The position numbers and the translations under genes are program-made. From positions 18,327 to 82,326 of the forward strand of contig MKTY01000016.1 in the NCBI GenBank assembly GCA_001898485.1: a stretch of 64,000 nucleotides of DNA, written 5' to 3'. The notes under the pieces are model-generated. The model had not been told where the DNA came from. It made no database searches and saw only the letters and a list, made by a program, of their open reading frames with translations. This document shows positions 8,796-17,012 of this stretch, piece after piece; the first letter of the stretch is position 1, and each line of letters begins with the position of its first letter. This DNA comes from Sphingobacteriales bacterium 46-32 (GTDB taxonomy: Bacteria > Bacteroidota > Bacteroidia > Chitinophagales > Chitinophagaceae).

Positions 8796-9839
8796 ATGAA
8801 AAAGGAATTGGATAAAGGACTAATCAGGTTTTACTTATATACAGGTCTGGCTTTTTTATTATTGTATTCTTTCGGCGAATTTTTCGAATACCGGGAAACT
8901 ATTTTTCCCAGAATTGTCAATAGCATTTTCCTGGTCAGCTATCTCACTGTACTTAACTACATTTTTTTTGAGGAAATTTTACAGTTATTCAAATGGCGAT
9001 CAAAAAATAATCCGCGGGCCTTTTTCTTTCTTTTTCTTGCTATCCTCTTTTACACATTTGGATTATATGGCTGGCGCCAGCTTTGGATACAACTGGGTGC
9101 TTATACCAATTTCACACCCGATCTGTCGTTACTAAAAGGCGTGGCAGTTCATTCGCAATTCAGCCTTGCAGGTATTCTTTTCTTTGCAATCGTGCGGAAT
9201 ATCTACAACAATATCCGGCTCAGGGAGAAAAATCATCAACTGAGAATAGAAAAGAAAGAAGCCGAGCTCAACTATTTAAAATCTCAAACCAATCCGCATT
9301 TTCTATTTAATACGTTAAACAATATTTACTCACTGGCAAGGGATAAAAGCGATCTCGCACCAGAGTCAATTTTACGCTTATCCAAAATATTGCGTTTTAT
9401 GCTGTACGAAACCGGGGGGCATTCTATTGCCATTGATGATGAACTGAAGATAATTACTGATTATATAGCGCTTGAAAAACTCCGGTATGACGATTCCCTG
9501 CTTATCAAACTCAATACCGATATTGAAAATCCGAAACAACCTTTACCACCTTTGCTGCTTATTCCATTAGTAGAAAATGCCTTCAAACATGGCGTTTCAG
9601 AAACAAGAAACCGGCCTTTTGTAGATATTAATCTTTCGGTAAAGCAACAGCAATTGTCATTTACGGTCAAAAACTCAATGGAAGAAACCAGCATTGTCCA
9701 GGAAGTGAAAGAAAATATAGGACTTTCTAACCTGCGTAAGCAGTTAGCACTACTTTACAAGGAGTATGATTTAACCGTAGGACAGCAAAACGATGTTTTT
9801 ACATCTGCATTAAGCATCAATTTATCCAGCAATGTCTAA
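8796..9839 (+). CDS. LytS/YehU-type sensor histidine kinase
   Basis: A 347-residue protein: four hydrophobic segments (about 10-140), a coiled-coil linker (about 145-160), then the His_kinase domain with NPHFLFNTLNNIYSL (phospho-acceptor His about 167) and a C-terminal ATPase domain (LLLIPLVENAFKHG, then NIGLSNLRKQL). This is the LytS class that signals to LytTR regulators. The downstream regulator gene overlaps it by 8 bp, so the two form a coupled two-component pair. The stimulus is unknown. Confidence 0.92.
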   Translation: MKKELDKGLIRFYLYTGLAFLLLYSFGEFFEYRETIFPRIVNSIFLVSYLTVLNYIFFEEILQLFKWRSKNNPRAFFFLFLAILFYTFGLYGWRQLWIQLGAYTNFTPDLSLLKGVAVHSQFSLAGILFFAIVRNIYNNIRLREKNHQLRIEKKEAELNYLKSQTNPHFLFNTLNNIYSLARDKSDLAPESILRLSKILRFMLYETGGHSIAIDDELKIITDYIALEKLRYDDSLLIKLNTDIENPKQPLPPLLLIPLVENAFKHGVSETRNRPFVDINLSVKQQQLSFTVKNSMEETSIVQEVKENIGLSNLRKQLALLYKEYDLTVGQQNDVFTSALSINLSSNV

Positions 9840-10524
9840 ACTAAAATGTATAATAATTGAGGATGAACCGCTTGCCGTTAAAATACTGGCGGACTATATA
9901 GCACAGGTGCCTTTTTTGCAATTAGAGGGCAGCTTTAAAGATGCTATACTTGCAACAGAATGGCTGCGGACAAACGAAGTACAATTACTGTTCTTAGACA
10001 TTCACCTGCCCAGACTAAAGGGAATGGCATTTTTAAAAACGCTTGCCCAAAAGCCTGCAGTCATCATTACTACTGCATATCACCAGTATGCTGTTGAGGG
10101 ATTTGACCTCAATGTAACAGATTACCTGCTAAAGCCTATTGAATTTGAACGTTTCCTGATTGCCGTTAATAAAGTAAAAGTCCCCGCCGAAAACTTCCCC
10201 ACTGCCACAGAAACTGCAGAAGCAAAAGACTACCTGTTTCTTACCGTACAAAAGAAAAAAGTAAAAATTTTGTTTTCTGAAATCCTGTATGTAGAAAGCC
10301 AGCGGGAATACATAAAAGTTGTCACGGCAAAAAAGGAGTTCGTATCACGAATGAGTACACATGAAATAGAAGACCTTTTGCCCGTCCATATTTTTAAACG
10401 TATTCACCGTTCATTTATCATTTCAATCAATAAGCTGGAGTCCTATACAGCAGAATCCGTTGAAGTGAACGGTGTATCTATCCCTATCGGGAGGGGGTAC
10501 AGAGAGGTGATTGAAAATCTTTAA
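9832..10524 (+). CDS. LytTR-family response regulator
   Basis: A 230-residue regulator. Receiver domain 1-120: acidic pocket IIEDEP (E10-D11), phospho-acceptor D56 in LFLDIHLP, and conserved K101 in LLKPIEF. The LytTR DNA-binding domain spans about 130-230 (ILYVESQREYIKVV, then FKRIHRSFIISINKLESY). LytTR proteins bind direct repeats in target promoters. The start codon lies inside the kinase gene (8-bp overlap). The alpha/beta-hydrolase downstream is a possible target. Confidence 0.93.
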   Translation: MSKLKCIIIEDEPLAVKILADYIAQVPFLQLEGSFKDAILATEWLRTNEVQLLFLDIHLPRLKGMAFLKTLAQKPAVIITTAYHQYAVEGFDLNVTDYLLKPIEFERFLIAVNKVKVPAENFPTATETAEAKDYLFLTVQKKKVKILFSEILYVESQREYIKVVTAKKEFVSRMSTHEIEDLLPVHIFKRIHRSFIISINKLESYTAESVEVNGVSIPIGRGYREVIENL

Positions 10525-10843
10525 TGGTAATGGCTGCATAGATTTGAATGCGCTTACACAGGTCTTATTATCCTTTTATCCTGACTGCCTGAAATATTTA
10601 CAGGCACATCCTATCCTGGTGATCCGAAAAACACTGTAATCAACGATTAGTAAGCCTTAAAACGTAGAAACAGAGGCTCTAATCATACACCAGACCTCCT
10701 TTTGGAGGCAAAGATTGGGCGTTTCATTAAAAAATTTGTCGGGATTTACCCCTGAACTTGTCGTTTTTGCACAGTTTGGAATCCTTTAAGATCTCCGACC
10801 TTCGTATAGCCACTAACCAATCAAACTAAACGCCAGCAGCTTT
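10525..10843. other. Intergenic region with a direct-repeat operator candidate
   Basis: No gene is seen in these 319 bp. A small CCTCC-TTTT-GGAGG hairpin lies near 10696. Two TTGTCG copies at 10736-10741 and 10758-10763 are 22 bp apart, two helical turns, as in AraC- or LytTR-type binding sites upstream of the hydrolase at 10844. Confidence 0.4.
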
Positions 10844-11716
10844 ATGAAACAGCTATTAAACCCGGGAAGTCTTATTAAATTGCTCTTCCTTACAATCAGC
10901 ATAACTGCTGTGTCTGTATCAAACGCACAACAAATGAAACCCAAACAGAGCGGCTACGCACCAGCCAATGGCACCAACGTTTATTACGAAGTATATGGCG
11001 ATGGTCAGCCCATCGTTTTATTACACGGTGCATTCATGACTATCGGAACGAATTGGGGCGAATTGATACCTGAACTGGCGAAAACAAGAAAAGTAATTGC
11101 ACTGGAACTGCAGGGACATGGACATACCCCTTTTTCAGATAGAAAATTATCGCGGACAACACTGGCCAGCGACGTGGAGAAAGTAATGGATTATCTGAAA
11201 ATCGACAGCGCAGATGTGGCCGGATATAGTTTTGGTGGTCAGATAGCCTACCAGTTTGCGATCCAAAGTCCTAAACGACTCAAAAAACTGGTCATCATTT
11301 CTTCTGCTTATAAAAGTGAGGGCTGGGCACCTGAAATAGCCAGCGCTTTTAAAAATATGAAGCCTGAGTTGTTTGCCAATTCGCCTATGCAGGCGGCCTA
11401 TGATGAGGTAGCTCCGGACAAAACAAAATGGATCCCGTTCCTGACGCAGATGATTGCCATGGCCGGAGAAACGTTTAACCTGGGCGATGACAATATTGCA
11501 AAAATCACCGCTCCGGTACTGATTATAGCTGGCGACAACGATGGCATGGATAAAGTCGAACTGGCAAAAACCTATAAACTACTGGGAGGCGGCGTTGTTG
11601 GCGATCTGCACCCTATGCCCCAGTCACAGCTGGCTATTGTTCCCCATCAGAGCCATGTGAGCCTGATGATGCAAACGAAAATATTGTTCGGTTACCTGGA
11701 TAGCTTTTTGCAGTAA
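10844..11716 (+). CDS. Secreted alpha/beta-hydrolase
   Basis: A 290-residue protein with a signal peptide (to about residue 28, VSNAQQ). Fold markers are IVLLHGAFM, the nucleophile elbow GYSFGGQ, an acid in AGDNDGMD and a C-terminal histidine in PHQSHVS. It is probably a periplasmic esterase or peptidase of unknown substrate. Its last ~165 bp plus some downstream bases recur in decayed form at 12166-12350. A cis direct repeat upstream suggests regulated expression. Confidence 0.82.
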   Translation: MKQLLNPGSLIKLLFLTISITAVSVSNAQQMKPKQSGYAPANGTNVYYEVYGDGQPIVLLHGAFMTIGTNWGELIPELAKTRKVIALELQGHGHTPFSDRKLSRTTLASDVEKVMDYLKIDSADVAGYSFGGQIAYQFAIQSPKRLKKLVIISSAYKSEGWAPEIASAFKNMKPELFANSPMQAAYDEVAPDKTKWIPFLTQMIAMAGETFNLGDDNIAKITAPVLIIAGDNDGMDKVELAKTYKLLGGGVVGDLHPMPQSQLAIVPHQSHVSLMMQTKILFGYLDSFLQ

Positions 11717-11719
11717 GTG

Positions 11720-11902
11720 ATGCTGGTTGGTATTGGGTGTATGAGGAATATTTTCGAAACATGGAATGATTGGGTTAAAATATCCTCCCCATTGATAAGA
11801 AGAGATTCCAATGCCTTTAATTATATCTGACTGGTTCTGCTCATCATCCAAAAAAGCCATTTTCAGTAGCCTTGTTTTTATTTCAACGCGTCCGAACGAC
11901 AT
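11720..11902 (-). pseudogene. Possible N-terminal fragment of a larger gene
   Basis: From the ATG at 11902 the frame gives a protein-like start with AFLDDEQNQSDIIKGIGISS followed by YQWGGYFNPIIPCF, then runs into sequence antisense to the hydrolase gene. A hydrophobic WGG-x-x-NPIIP block close to the N-terminus looks conserved rather than random and resembles the start of some long uncharacterised Bacteroidota proteins. I infer a gene cut off at its 3' side by the rearrangement that also duplicated the hydrolase end. Confidence 0.3.
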
Positions 11903-12165
11903 ACTTAAGTTTATTATGATTCCGGTGTCAGGATAAAATACGGTATGAATTCTAATTTTTACAAAAGTACCGGGGTCGCTTCTTACTGGAAAAATTCTTC
12001 TTGAAGAATAAGTGAAGTGGATCGAGCATTCCCCCTTTTCATCCCAGAGTGAAGCAGTTATTGGTTTTTAAAGACGCAGCAATCAATTCCTGTTTATAAT
12101 GTTTATTATAATAAACAAATTTGCTGATTTTGTCTACAATAATGAACATTATGACTTCACTACAT

Positions 12166-12350
12166 GAATAAAATCGAACTGGCAAAAACCCATAAATTGA
12201 TGAAAGATGCCGTTGCTGCCGACCTGCAACCTATGCCAAATCAAAACTGGCGATTGTTCCCATCAAAGCCATGTAACCCTGATGATGCAAACGAAAAAAT
12301 TGTTCGGTTATCTAGATAATTTTTTTCAGTAAGTGATGCGTGTTGGAGTT
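12166..12350 (+). pseudogene. Decayed duplicate of the 3' end of the alpha/beta-hydrolase gene
   Basis: The sequence AAATCGAACTGGCAAAAACC onward matches 11548-11735 closely, including CTGATGATGCAAACGAAAA, the shared stop context CAGTAAGTGATG and bases beyond the stop. Small indels break the frame. Only the C-terminal ~55 codons are present. This is a partial duplication, not a gene. Confidence 0.85.
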
Positions 12351-12624
12351 GGGTGCCGGGCGTGTGTATGACTGGCAATATTCGATTCTACTTTGACATT
12401 ATAAAAGCAAAAAAGCACTGATTTACAGGGCTTTCCCTTCCGACGGGCTGAGAGGATCACGAAAACCCTCTACAGCCATTAAATTTTTCAATACTTCAAA
12501 CAATTATAAATTGACTCAACCACTTAGTTGAAAGTAATTTATTATCAATCCCTTACATAGGAAATAAAAATTTATTAACACTTTTCCAATCACATATACT
12601 TGATAGAAATAAAATGTATAATTT
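12351..12624. other. Intergenic region, island edge
   Basis: No gene is seen. A piece at 12435-12470 (GGGCTGAGA ... ACCCTC) superficially resembles part of a thiamine riboswitch but lacks the rest. The sequence becomes AT-rich towards the LexA-like gene, marking the likely left edge of the island. Confidence 0.3.
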
Positions 12625-12649
12625 TATGTATTATACAGTATAATACATA
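12625..12649. promoter_or_regulatory. 25-bp palindromic operator over the LexA-like start codon
   Basis: The 11-bp arms TATGTATTATA (12625-12635) and TATAATACATA (12639-12649) are a perfect inverted repeat around CAG. The right arm ends on the A of the ATG. A related half site, TGTATAATTTTATGTA, precedes it (12615-12630). Position and symmetry fit autorepression by the dimeric LexA-like protein. Confidence 0.65.
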
Positions 12650-13266
12650 TGAGTGAAGAAAATTTGAGTTTAAAAGCAAAAGAAGCACTGAAGCATATGA
12701 GAAACTTCATCATGCTGCACGGTAGAATGCCTTCTACGAGAGAGTTGATGAAGGAAATGAAATACAAATCACCATTGTCTCCAATGCTTCTATTGAACGA
12801 TTTAGCTGCTAACGGTTTCTTGGAAAAGAAGACAGATGGCAGCTATATTTTATTAAAAGATTTAGCAGCAAATGAAAGCGCAAGAACAGTCGCAATTCCA
12901 TTGGTGGGCACCGCTAGTTGTGGTATGCCAATCTTAGCACAAGAAAATATAGAGGCGATGATTCCCGTTTCAACGGCTTTAGCGAAACCCGGCTCCTCAT
13001 ATTTTCTACTGAGAGCTAAAGGGGATTCAATGAATGAAGCAGGAATTAATAACGGTGATTTAATATTGATTAAACAGCAACCGACTGCCAATAATGGGCA
13101 AAATGTTGTCGCACTAATTGATGATGAAGCAACAATCAAAGAATACCAGCACAAGGGCGATTTTGTAACTCTTTTGCCAAGATCAAATAATAAGGTACAT
13201 CAACCAATTATTCTGACACAGGATTTCAAAATTCAAGGCGTCGTCATTGCGACAATTCCAAAGTAA
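12649..13266 (+). CDS. LexA-like self-cleaving repressor (S24 peptidase)
   Basis: A 205-residue protein. The N-terminal winged-helix part (1-70, GRMPSTRELMKEMKYKS) resembles LexA. The C-terminal S24 domain has a Cys-Gly cleavage site (C91-G92 in TASCGMP), the catalytic Ser127 in AKGDSMNEAG and Lys164 in DDEATIKEY. Cys-Gly is the scissile pair in UmuD and P22 C2, whereas classical LexA uses Ala-Gly. It is expected to autocleave on RecA filaments and release its targets. It stands 17 bp before a DUF2188 gene and the CBASS operon on the same strand, so it probably represses that operon. Confidence 0.88.
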   Translation: MSEENLSLKAKEALKHMRNFIMLHGRMPSTRELMKEMKYKSPLSPMLLLNDLAANGFLEKKTDGSYILLKDLAANESARTVAIPLVGTASCGMPILAQENIEAMIPVSTALAKPGSSYFLLRAKGDSMNEAGINNGDLILIKQQPTANNGQNVVALIDDEATIKEYQHKGDFVTLLPRSNNKVHQPIILTQDFKIQGVVIATIPK

Positions 13267-13283
13267 CAATTAAACTAAAATAT

Positions 13284-13526
13284 ATGTCGAACTATCATGT
13301 TTCAAAAAACAAAGACACGGGCAAATGGGATATTCAAAAAGAAGGCGGCGCAAAGTCCAGCGGTTCTGCTAACACACAAAAGGAAGCTGAAAAAATTGCA
13401 AAAGATTATGCTGCAAATTCTGGTGGTGGCGAAGTAAGGATTCACGGTCTGGATGGGAAAATCCGGGATAGCGATACTGTTGCACCTGGCAATGACCCAC
13501 GCAATATAAAAGATACCAAACACTAA
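13284..13526 (+). CDS. DUF2188-family small protein
   Basis: An 80-residue protein matching the DUF2188 pattern: NYHVSKNKDTGKWDIQKEG, then a TQKEAEKIAKDYA helix, then EVRIHGLDGKIRDSDT and the closing DPRNIKDTKH. Its function is unknown; the fold is expected to be a small alpha/beta domain. It lies 17 bp after the LexA-like gene and 56 bp before the CD-NTase gene, consistent with one transcript. Confidence 0.8.
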   Translation: MSNYHVSKNKDTGKWDIQKEGGAKSSGSANTQKEAEKIAKDYAANSGGGEVRIHGLDGKIRDSDTVAPGNDPRNIKDTKH

Positions 13527-13582
13527 TAGCAACCTTACAGTTCTTTGAATTGAATTCTGGTCAAATAATAAAAACACATATT

Positions 13583-14557
13583 ATGACTTTACTTGAATGC
13601 ATTAGCGGTCTTATTGATAACATATCTGTAACCGACAGACAGGAAGATAATATTAAAGGTTCACTTTCAAATTTGGAAGGTCACCTTAAAGATGAGGATA
13701 ACGACCTGCATGTGACGAAAACATTTACAAATGGATCTTACGAAAGGGATACGATTATTAGACCGTTAAATGATATTGATCTATTTGCTGTGCTTGATCG
13801 TGAAGCCTGGAAAGACGAGTGCGGCAATCTTCCCAATCCGCAAAGTGTTTTGACTAAAATAAAAAACTACCTCAATGATCAGCCTGATTATAAAGATAAA
13901 GTTAGCCAGGACAGACCTTGTGTGACGGTAAAACTAAGTGATAAGAACTTCGATGTACTACCCAGTTTTGAAGAAATTGGCGGAGGCTATTTGATCCCAA
14001 AATATGACCTGAAATCATGGACGTATTCCTATCCAGAACAATTAACAACGAACCTTGACAATATTCATCGGCAGAGAAGCTATAAGGTTAAACCAACCAT
14101 AAAGGCTATCAAATATTGGAACAGAGAGAAAGGGAAATTGATTCCTTCCTACCATATTGAAGAATCTGTCATTAATATTTTCTCTCTGAACGATTTTACC
14201 AACTTCGAGCAATCAATACGGCTATGGTTCAACAATGCGGAGTATCATCTTCAATCCAATAAGTTTAAATCAAACGATGACTATACTACGTCGATCAATA
14301 GAATTGAAAAAGTGAAAGAAAAATTAAATGAAGCGAAAGAAAAATATGATGATGGTAAGGAGGATGAAGCAATTCAGATTTGGAAGGACATATTTGGAAA
14401 AGAATTTCCTACTGTTGACGAAGACGAGTCCAAGAATTTTTCTAAGTCTCTTTCAGAGGGTAGTTTAAAGATTTCCGGTACCGGTACATTATCTACGACT
14501 GTCGGCACAGCTATATCCGCATCTAAAGGTTTTTTTGGTGATATTCCTAAAGAATAA
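13583..14557 (+). CDS. CD-NTase (SMODS nucleotidyltransferase), CBASS signal synthase
   Basis: I took the ATG at 13583; a TTG at 13550 is possible. The 324-residue protein has the polymerase-beta active site: GS at 51-52 in NGSYERDTIIRPLNDIDLF, metal ligands D64 and D66, and a third acid at D124 in NFDVLPSF. This is the SMODS/CD-NTase layout; such enzymes make cyclic di- or trinucleotides on phage infection. The last ~45 residues are Ser/Thr/Gly-rich and flexible, as in CD-NTases whose C-terminus is tethered by an E2-type partner, though it ends in Glu rather than a small residue. The E2-like gene follows after 31 bp. Confidence 0.88.
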   Translation: MTLLECISGLIDNISVTDRQEDNIKGSLSNLEGHLKDEDNDLHVTKTFTNGSYERDTIIRPLNDIDLFAVLDREAWKDECGNLPNPQSVLTKIKNYLNDQPDYKDKVSQDRPCVTVKLSDKNFDVLPSFEEIGGGYLIPKYDLKSWTYSYPEQLTTNLDNIHRQRSYKVKPTIKAIKYWNREKGKLIPSYHIEESVINIFSLNDFTNFEQSIRLWFNNAEYHLQSNKFKSNDDYTTSINRIEKVKEKLNEAKEKYDDGKEDEAIQIWKDIFGKEFPTVDEDESKNFSKSLSEGSLKISGTGTLSTTVGTAISASKGFFGDIPKE

Positions 14558-14588
14558 ATATTACAACTCTGATATTCAGATTGGTGCA

Positions 14589-14975
14589 ATGAAAAGCCGC
14601 TACCCTCAGTTTAAAGTGAAAAAACGGGGACAGTATGATATTGAGTTTATTGGTGACATAATTGTAAAGCCTGTATTTCCTGTTTATACCGTTTCTATAA
14701 ATTATAGGGGTGATTCAAGACCGCTTGTGAAGATTATAAAACCGGAGCTGGTGGAAGATCCGCCTCATTTTTATAAAGAAAGCCAGTCATTGTGCTTGTA
14801 CCATCCTAAGAATTTTCATTGGGTAAAAGAAAAACTTATAGCAAAAGATATAGTGCCTTGGACTGCGGCCTGGATATATTTTTACGAGGTATGGTTGCAA
14901 AAGGGTGTTTGGTATGGTCCAGAAGCAGGGCATGAAAATGATTTACTAAAAGCCGAAACAAATAATTGTATATGA
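14589..14975 (+). CDS. E2-like protein of a short type II CBASS
   Basis: Start at the ATG at 14589 (MKSRYPQFKVKKRGQ); 128 residues. The beta-sheet core (VYTVSINYRG ... KPELVEDPPHFY) leads to SLCLYHPKNFHW, where Cys69 is the probable catalytic cysteine, and ends in helices with YEVWLQKGVWYGPEAGH. This order matches the ubiquitin-conjugating E2-like proteins of type II short CBASS, which lack an E1 and act on the CD-NTase C-terminus. The next gene starts in an ATGA overlap with its stop. Confidence 0.72.
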   Translation: MKSRYPQFKVKKRGQYDIEFIGDIIVKPVFPVYTVSINYRGDSRPLVKIIKPELVEDPPHFYKESQSLCLYHPKNFHWVKEKLIAKDIVPWTAAWIYFYEVWLQKGVWYGPEAGHENDLLKAETNNCI

Positions 14976-15748
14976 GATTGAGAATAGTACCATATAGCGT
15001 TTCTTATAAGACTGTAGAGACACTTAACAAGAGAGCAGATATTTTGCTTTATCTATCCACGGCTTTGAGTATCACTATTAGCCTCCTTGGATATTTCAAT
15101 TTACTTCAAGATTTAAAGGATGTGTTAATAGGCATTAATATTTTTTTTATCTGCATTTACGCATTTCTCGATAATCGGGCCAACTATATTTTCACTAAAG
15201 CTGAAATGAAACGAAGGCTCGATTGGTTGGATAACTCTTTTGGAACTAATTTTTCTGGCAAGAAATCACAGGGCTATTTTACCAATGAACATCTTTCCCC
15301 CGGTCTTTACAAACTTGCAGTTAATTGTTTTGAAAACAGTTACCACACTCAATTTATTATTTCTAAAATGCTTGGACGTATAATTCTGCAAACTGTAATT
15401 ATAATACTAATTTTTATTGCATCGGCATATATTGGAAATAGAGAAATTGTCCGGATATTTTTTGAATTGGCTTTGCCTACTCTTTTATTGCAAAAATTAA
15501 TTAAAGCAATATACTTTTCGTCCAGAATGATAGAAGTTCAGGATCGGTTTAAATCTTTATTCAATGACTTGATGCAATTCGGATTTGAAAATAAAACTGC
15601 TGAGGCATTAAGAGATATTTTGGAATATGAAACTGCCCTTTCCTGGGCGTCTACTCCACTTAGTTCGAAGATTTTTACAAAATATCAGGATGAATTAGCC
15701 AAAGAATGGGAAGAGTTAAAAGCAGAATATCAAATAAAGACGAATTGA
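14972..15748 (+). CDS. S-4TM-type membrane effector
   Basis: The ATG at 14972 overlaps the previous stop (ATGA); 258 residues. Two hydrophobic helices (about 26-70) are followed by a soluble loop with EMKRRLDWLDNSFGTNFSG, and two more helices (about 125-175), with a cytosolic C-terminal part. Four membrane helices split by an AxxxRRxxDxxF-type segment is the signature of SMODS-associated 4TM (S-4TM) effectors, thought to open the inner membrane when they bind the CD-NTase product. The next nucleotidyltransferase gene starts 1 bp after its stop. Confidence 0.8.
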   Translation: MRLRIVPYSVSYKTVETLNKRADILLYLSTALSITISLLGYFNLLQDLKDVLIGINIFFICIYAFLDNRANYIFTKAEMKRRLDWLDNSFGTNFSGKKSQGYFTNEHLSPGLYKLAVNCFENSYHTQFIISKMLGRIILQTVIIILIFIASAYIGNREIVRIFFELALPTLLLQKLIKAIYFSSRMIEVQDRFKSLFNDLMQFGFENKTAEALRDILEYETALSWASTPLSSKIFTKYQDELAKEWEELKAEYQIKTN

Positions 15749-15749
15749 T

Positions 15750-16553
15750 ATGGATATTGGGTTAAATAATCACCTAAAACGCATTTCCTCTGACTTGTTT
15801 ATTAAATATTCCAGTGTCGAGCGGGAAAAAATTGACAAATCGGTTAACAATATTATTGACAAATTGGATGAATACTTTGACGATGAAATTGATGAACCAA
15901 TTTTATTTGGATCATACACAAGAGATACCATCTTACCGAGACGATTTGACCCAAATTCTGATATTGACATATTGATACAATTTAACACAGAGGATTACGA
16001 CAAACTGAAACCTGAAAGTTATAGAAGCCAATTAAAAAGATTTGCAGAAGAAAACTATCCTTATTCAATTGTTGTAAAAGATCATCCTTCAATAGTTCTC
16101 GAACTAAATCATATAAAGTTTGATCTGGTACCTGCGATTTTCGATAAAGGAATTTTTTACGATAGTATTGAAATCCCTAATAAGAACGGGGGCTGGATGG
16201 AGACAGAACCTGATAAGTTTAACGATGATCTCAAAAAAGTGAACACAAGATATAACTCCATAGTTAAACCTATAATTCGCCTTATTAAATACTGGAACGC
16301 TTCTCATGGTTATCCATATTTTTCCTTTGAATTGGAAACCGCTATTGCCGACATGGATTTTAGTAATGATAATCTGGAGAGTGGCTTTTTGTATGCAATT
16401 AAAAAAATGCCAGTTGACAATTTACCAGATTGGGCGGCTAAAAAAGTCGATGTTCTGAAGTCTGATGCAAAATGGGTAAAAGAGTATTTGGAACGAGAAG
16501 AAATTTCAAAAGCCAAAAAATCTTTGGAAAGAATATTACCGAGTTTTTTGTAA
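15750..16553 (+). CDS. Second CD-NTase-like nucleotidyltransferase in the CBASS operon
   Basis: A 267-residue protein with GS at 54-55 in LFGSYTRDTILPRRFD, metal ligands D71 and D73 in NSDIDILI, and D125 in KFDLVPAI. The active site looks complete. It is clearly closer to the third CD-NTase at 24252 (shared TRxTILPR, ELNHIxFDxVP, KYWN/KHWN and LLP ends) than to its operon partner at 13583. It is shorter, with no flexible tail. It may be the true partner of the S-4TM protein, making the operon two systems in tandem, or a modulator. Confidence 0.82.
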   Translation: MDIGLNNHLKRISSDLFIKYSSVEREKIDKSVNNIIDKLDEYFDDEIDEPILFGSYTRDTILPRRFDPNSDIDILIQFNTEDYDKLKPESYRSQLKRFAEENYPYSIVVKDHPSIVLELNHIKFDLVPAIFDKGIFYDSIEIPNKNGGWMETEPDKFNDDLKKVNTRYNSIVKPIIRLIKYWNASHGYPYFSFELETAIADMDFSNDNLESGFLYAIKKMPVDNLPDWAAKKVDVLKSDAKWVKEYLEREEISKAKKSLERILPSFL

Positions 16554-16569
16554 CATAAGGTATATTGAC

Positions 16570-16998
16570 AGGCTCAATTATTTTCCTTCAACAAAGTAAT
16601 CAAGGCTGTAACCTTTATTCTTTCCCGTATAATGTAATAAGCATGTGAAATGGATTCAACTTCAGCTAAAGTTATTTCTGAAATAATAAACCGATGTATT
16701 CGGTCAACAGGTTTTTAATCGCTTCTGCAGTTACCTCTTTACAGCTTTCAATCAACAGGCGTCTTGCTACAAATACCTTTGCTGGCAAAGCAGTAAGATG
16801 ATTGTTTAGCTCTTTTACTTTTTAGATTTTACCAAGCGCTTTTCTGCTTTTTGGTTCCATGATATAGGATCACAATGCGTGCAGTGGTCATTTTTTTCTG
16901 AACATCAACAGTAATACGTATGTAAAGAGGCATCTCACCAGACAGATAGTTTTTTGGCTTTTTTGAGTAGAAACCACACTGAAGTTTTTACCTAACAT
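16570..16998 (-). pseudogene. Tyrosine recombinase (integrase) N-terminal remnant
   Basis: From the ATG at 16998 pieces in different frames read MLGKNFSVVSTQKSQK, then GEMPLYIRITVDVQKKMTT, ILYHGTKKQKSAW, then LNNHLTALPAKVFVARRLLI and KEVTAEAIKNLL. That order is the arm-binding and start of the core-binding region of Bacteroidota integrases (YxRITVDG, WN-x-KxxRA, LxxKVxEARRxLI, VTAEAIKN). Several frameshifts and stops are present, and the catalytic domain is absent. It marks a former integrative element here. Confidence 0.75.
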
Positions 16999-17012
16999 AA
17001 TTACTCATGTTT

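Noticed and set aside
12435..12470. TPP-riboswitch-like piece (GGGCTGAGA ... ACCCTC)
   Set aside because: The 5' GGGGTGC arm and the ACCTGAT part after ACCC are missing, and no thiamine gene follows.
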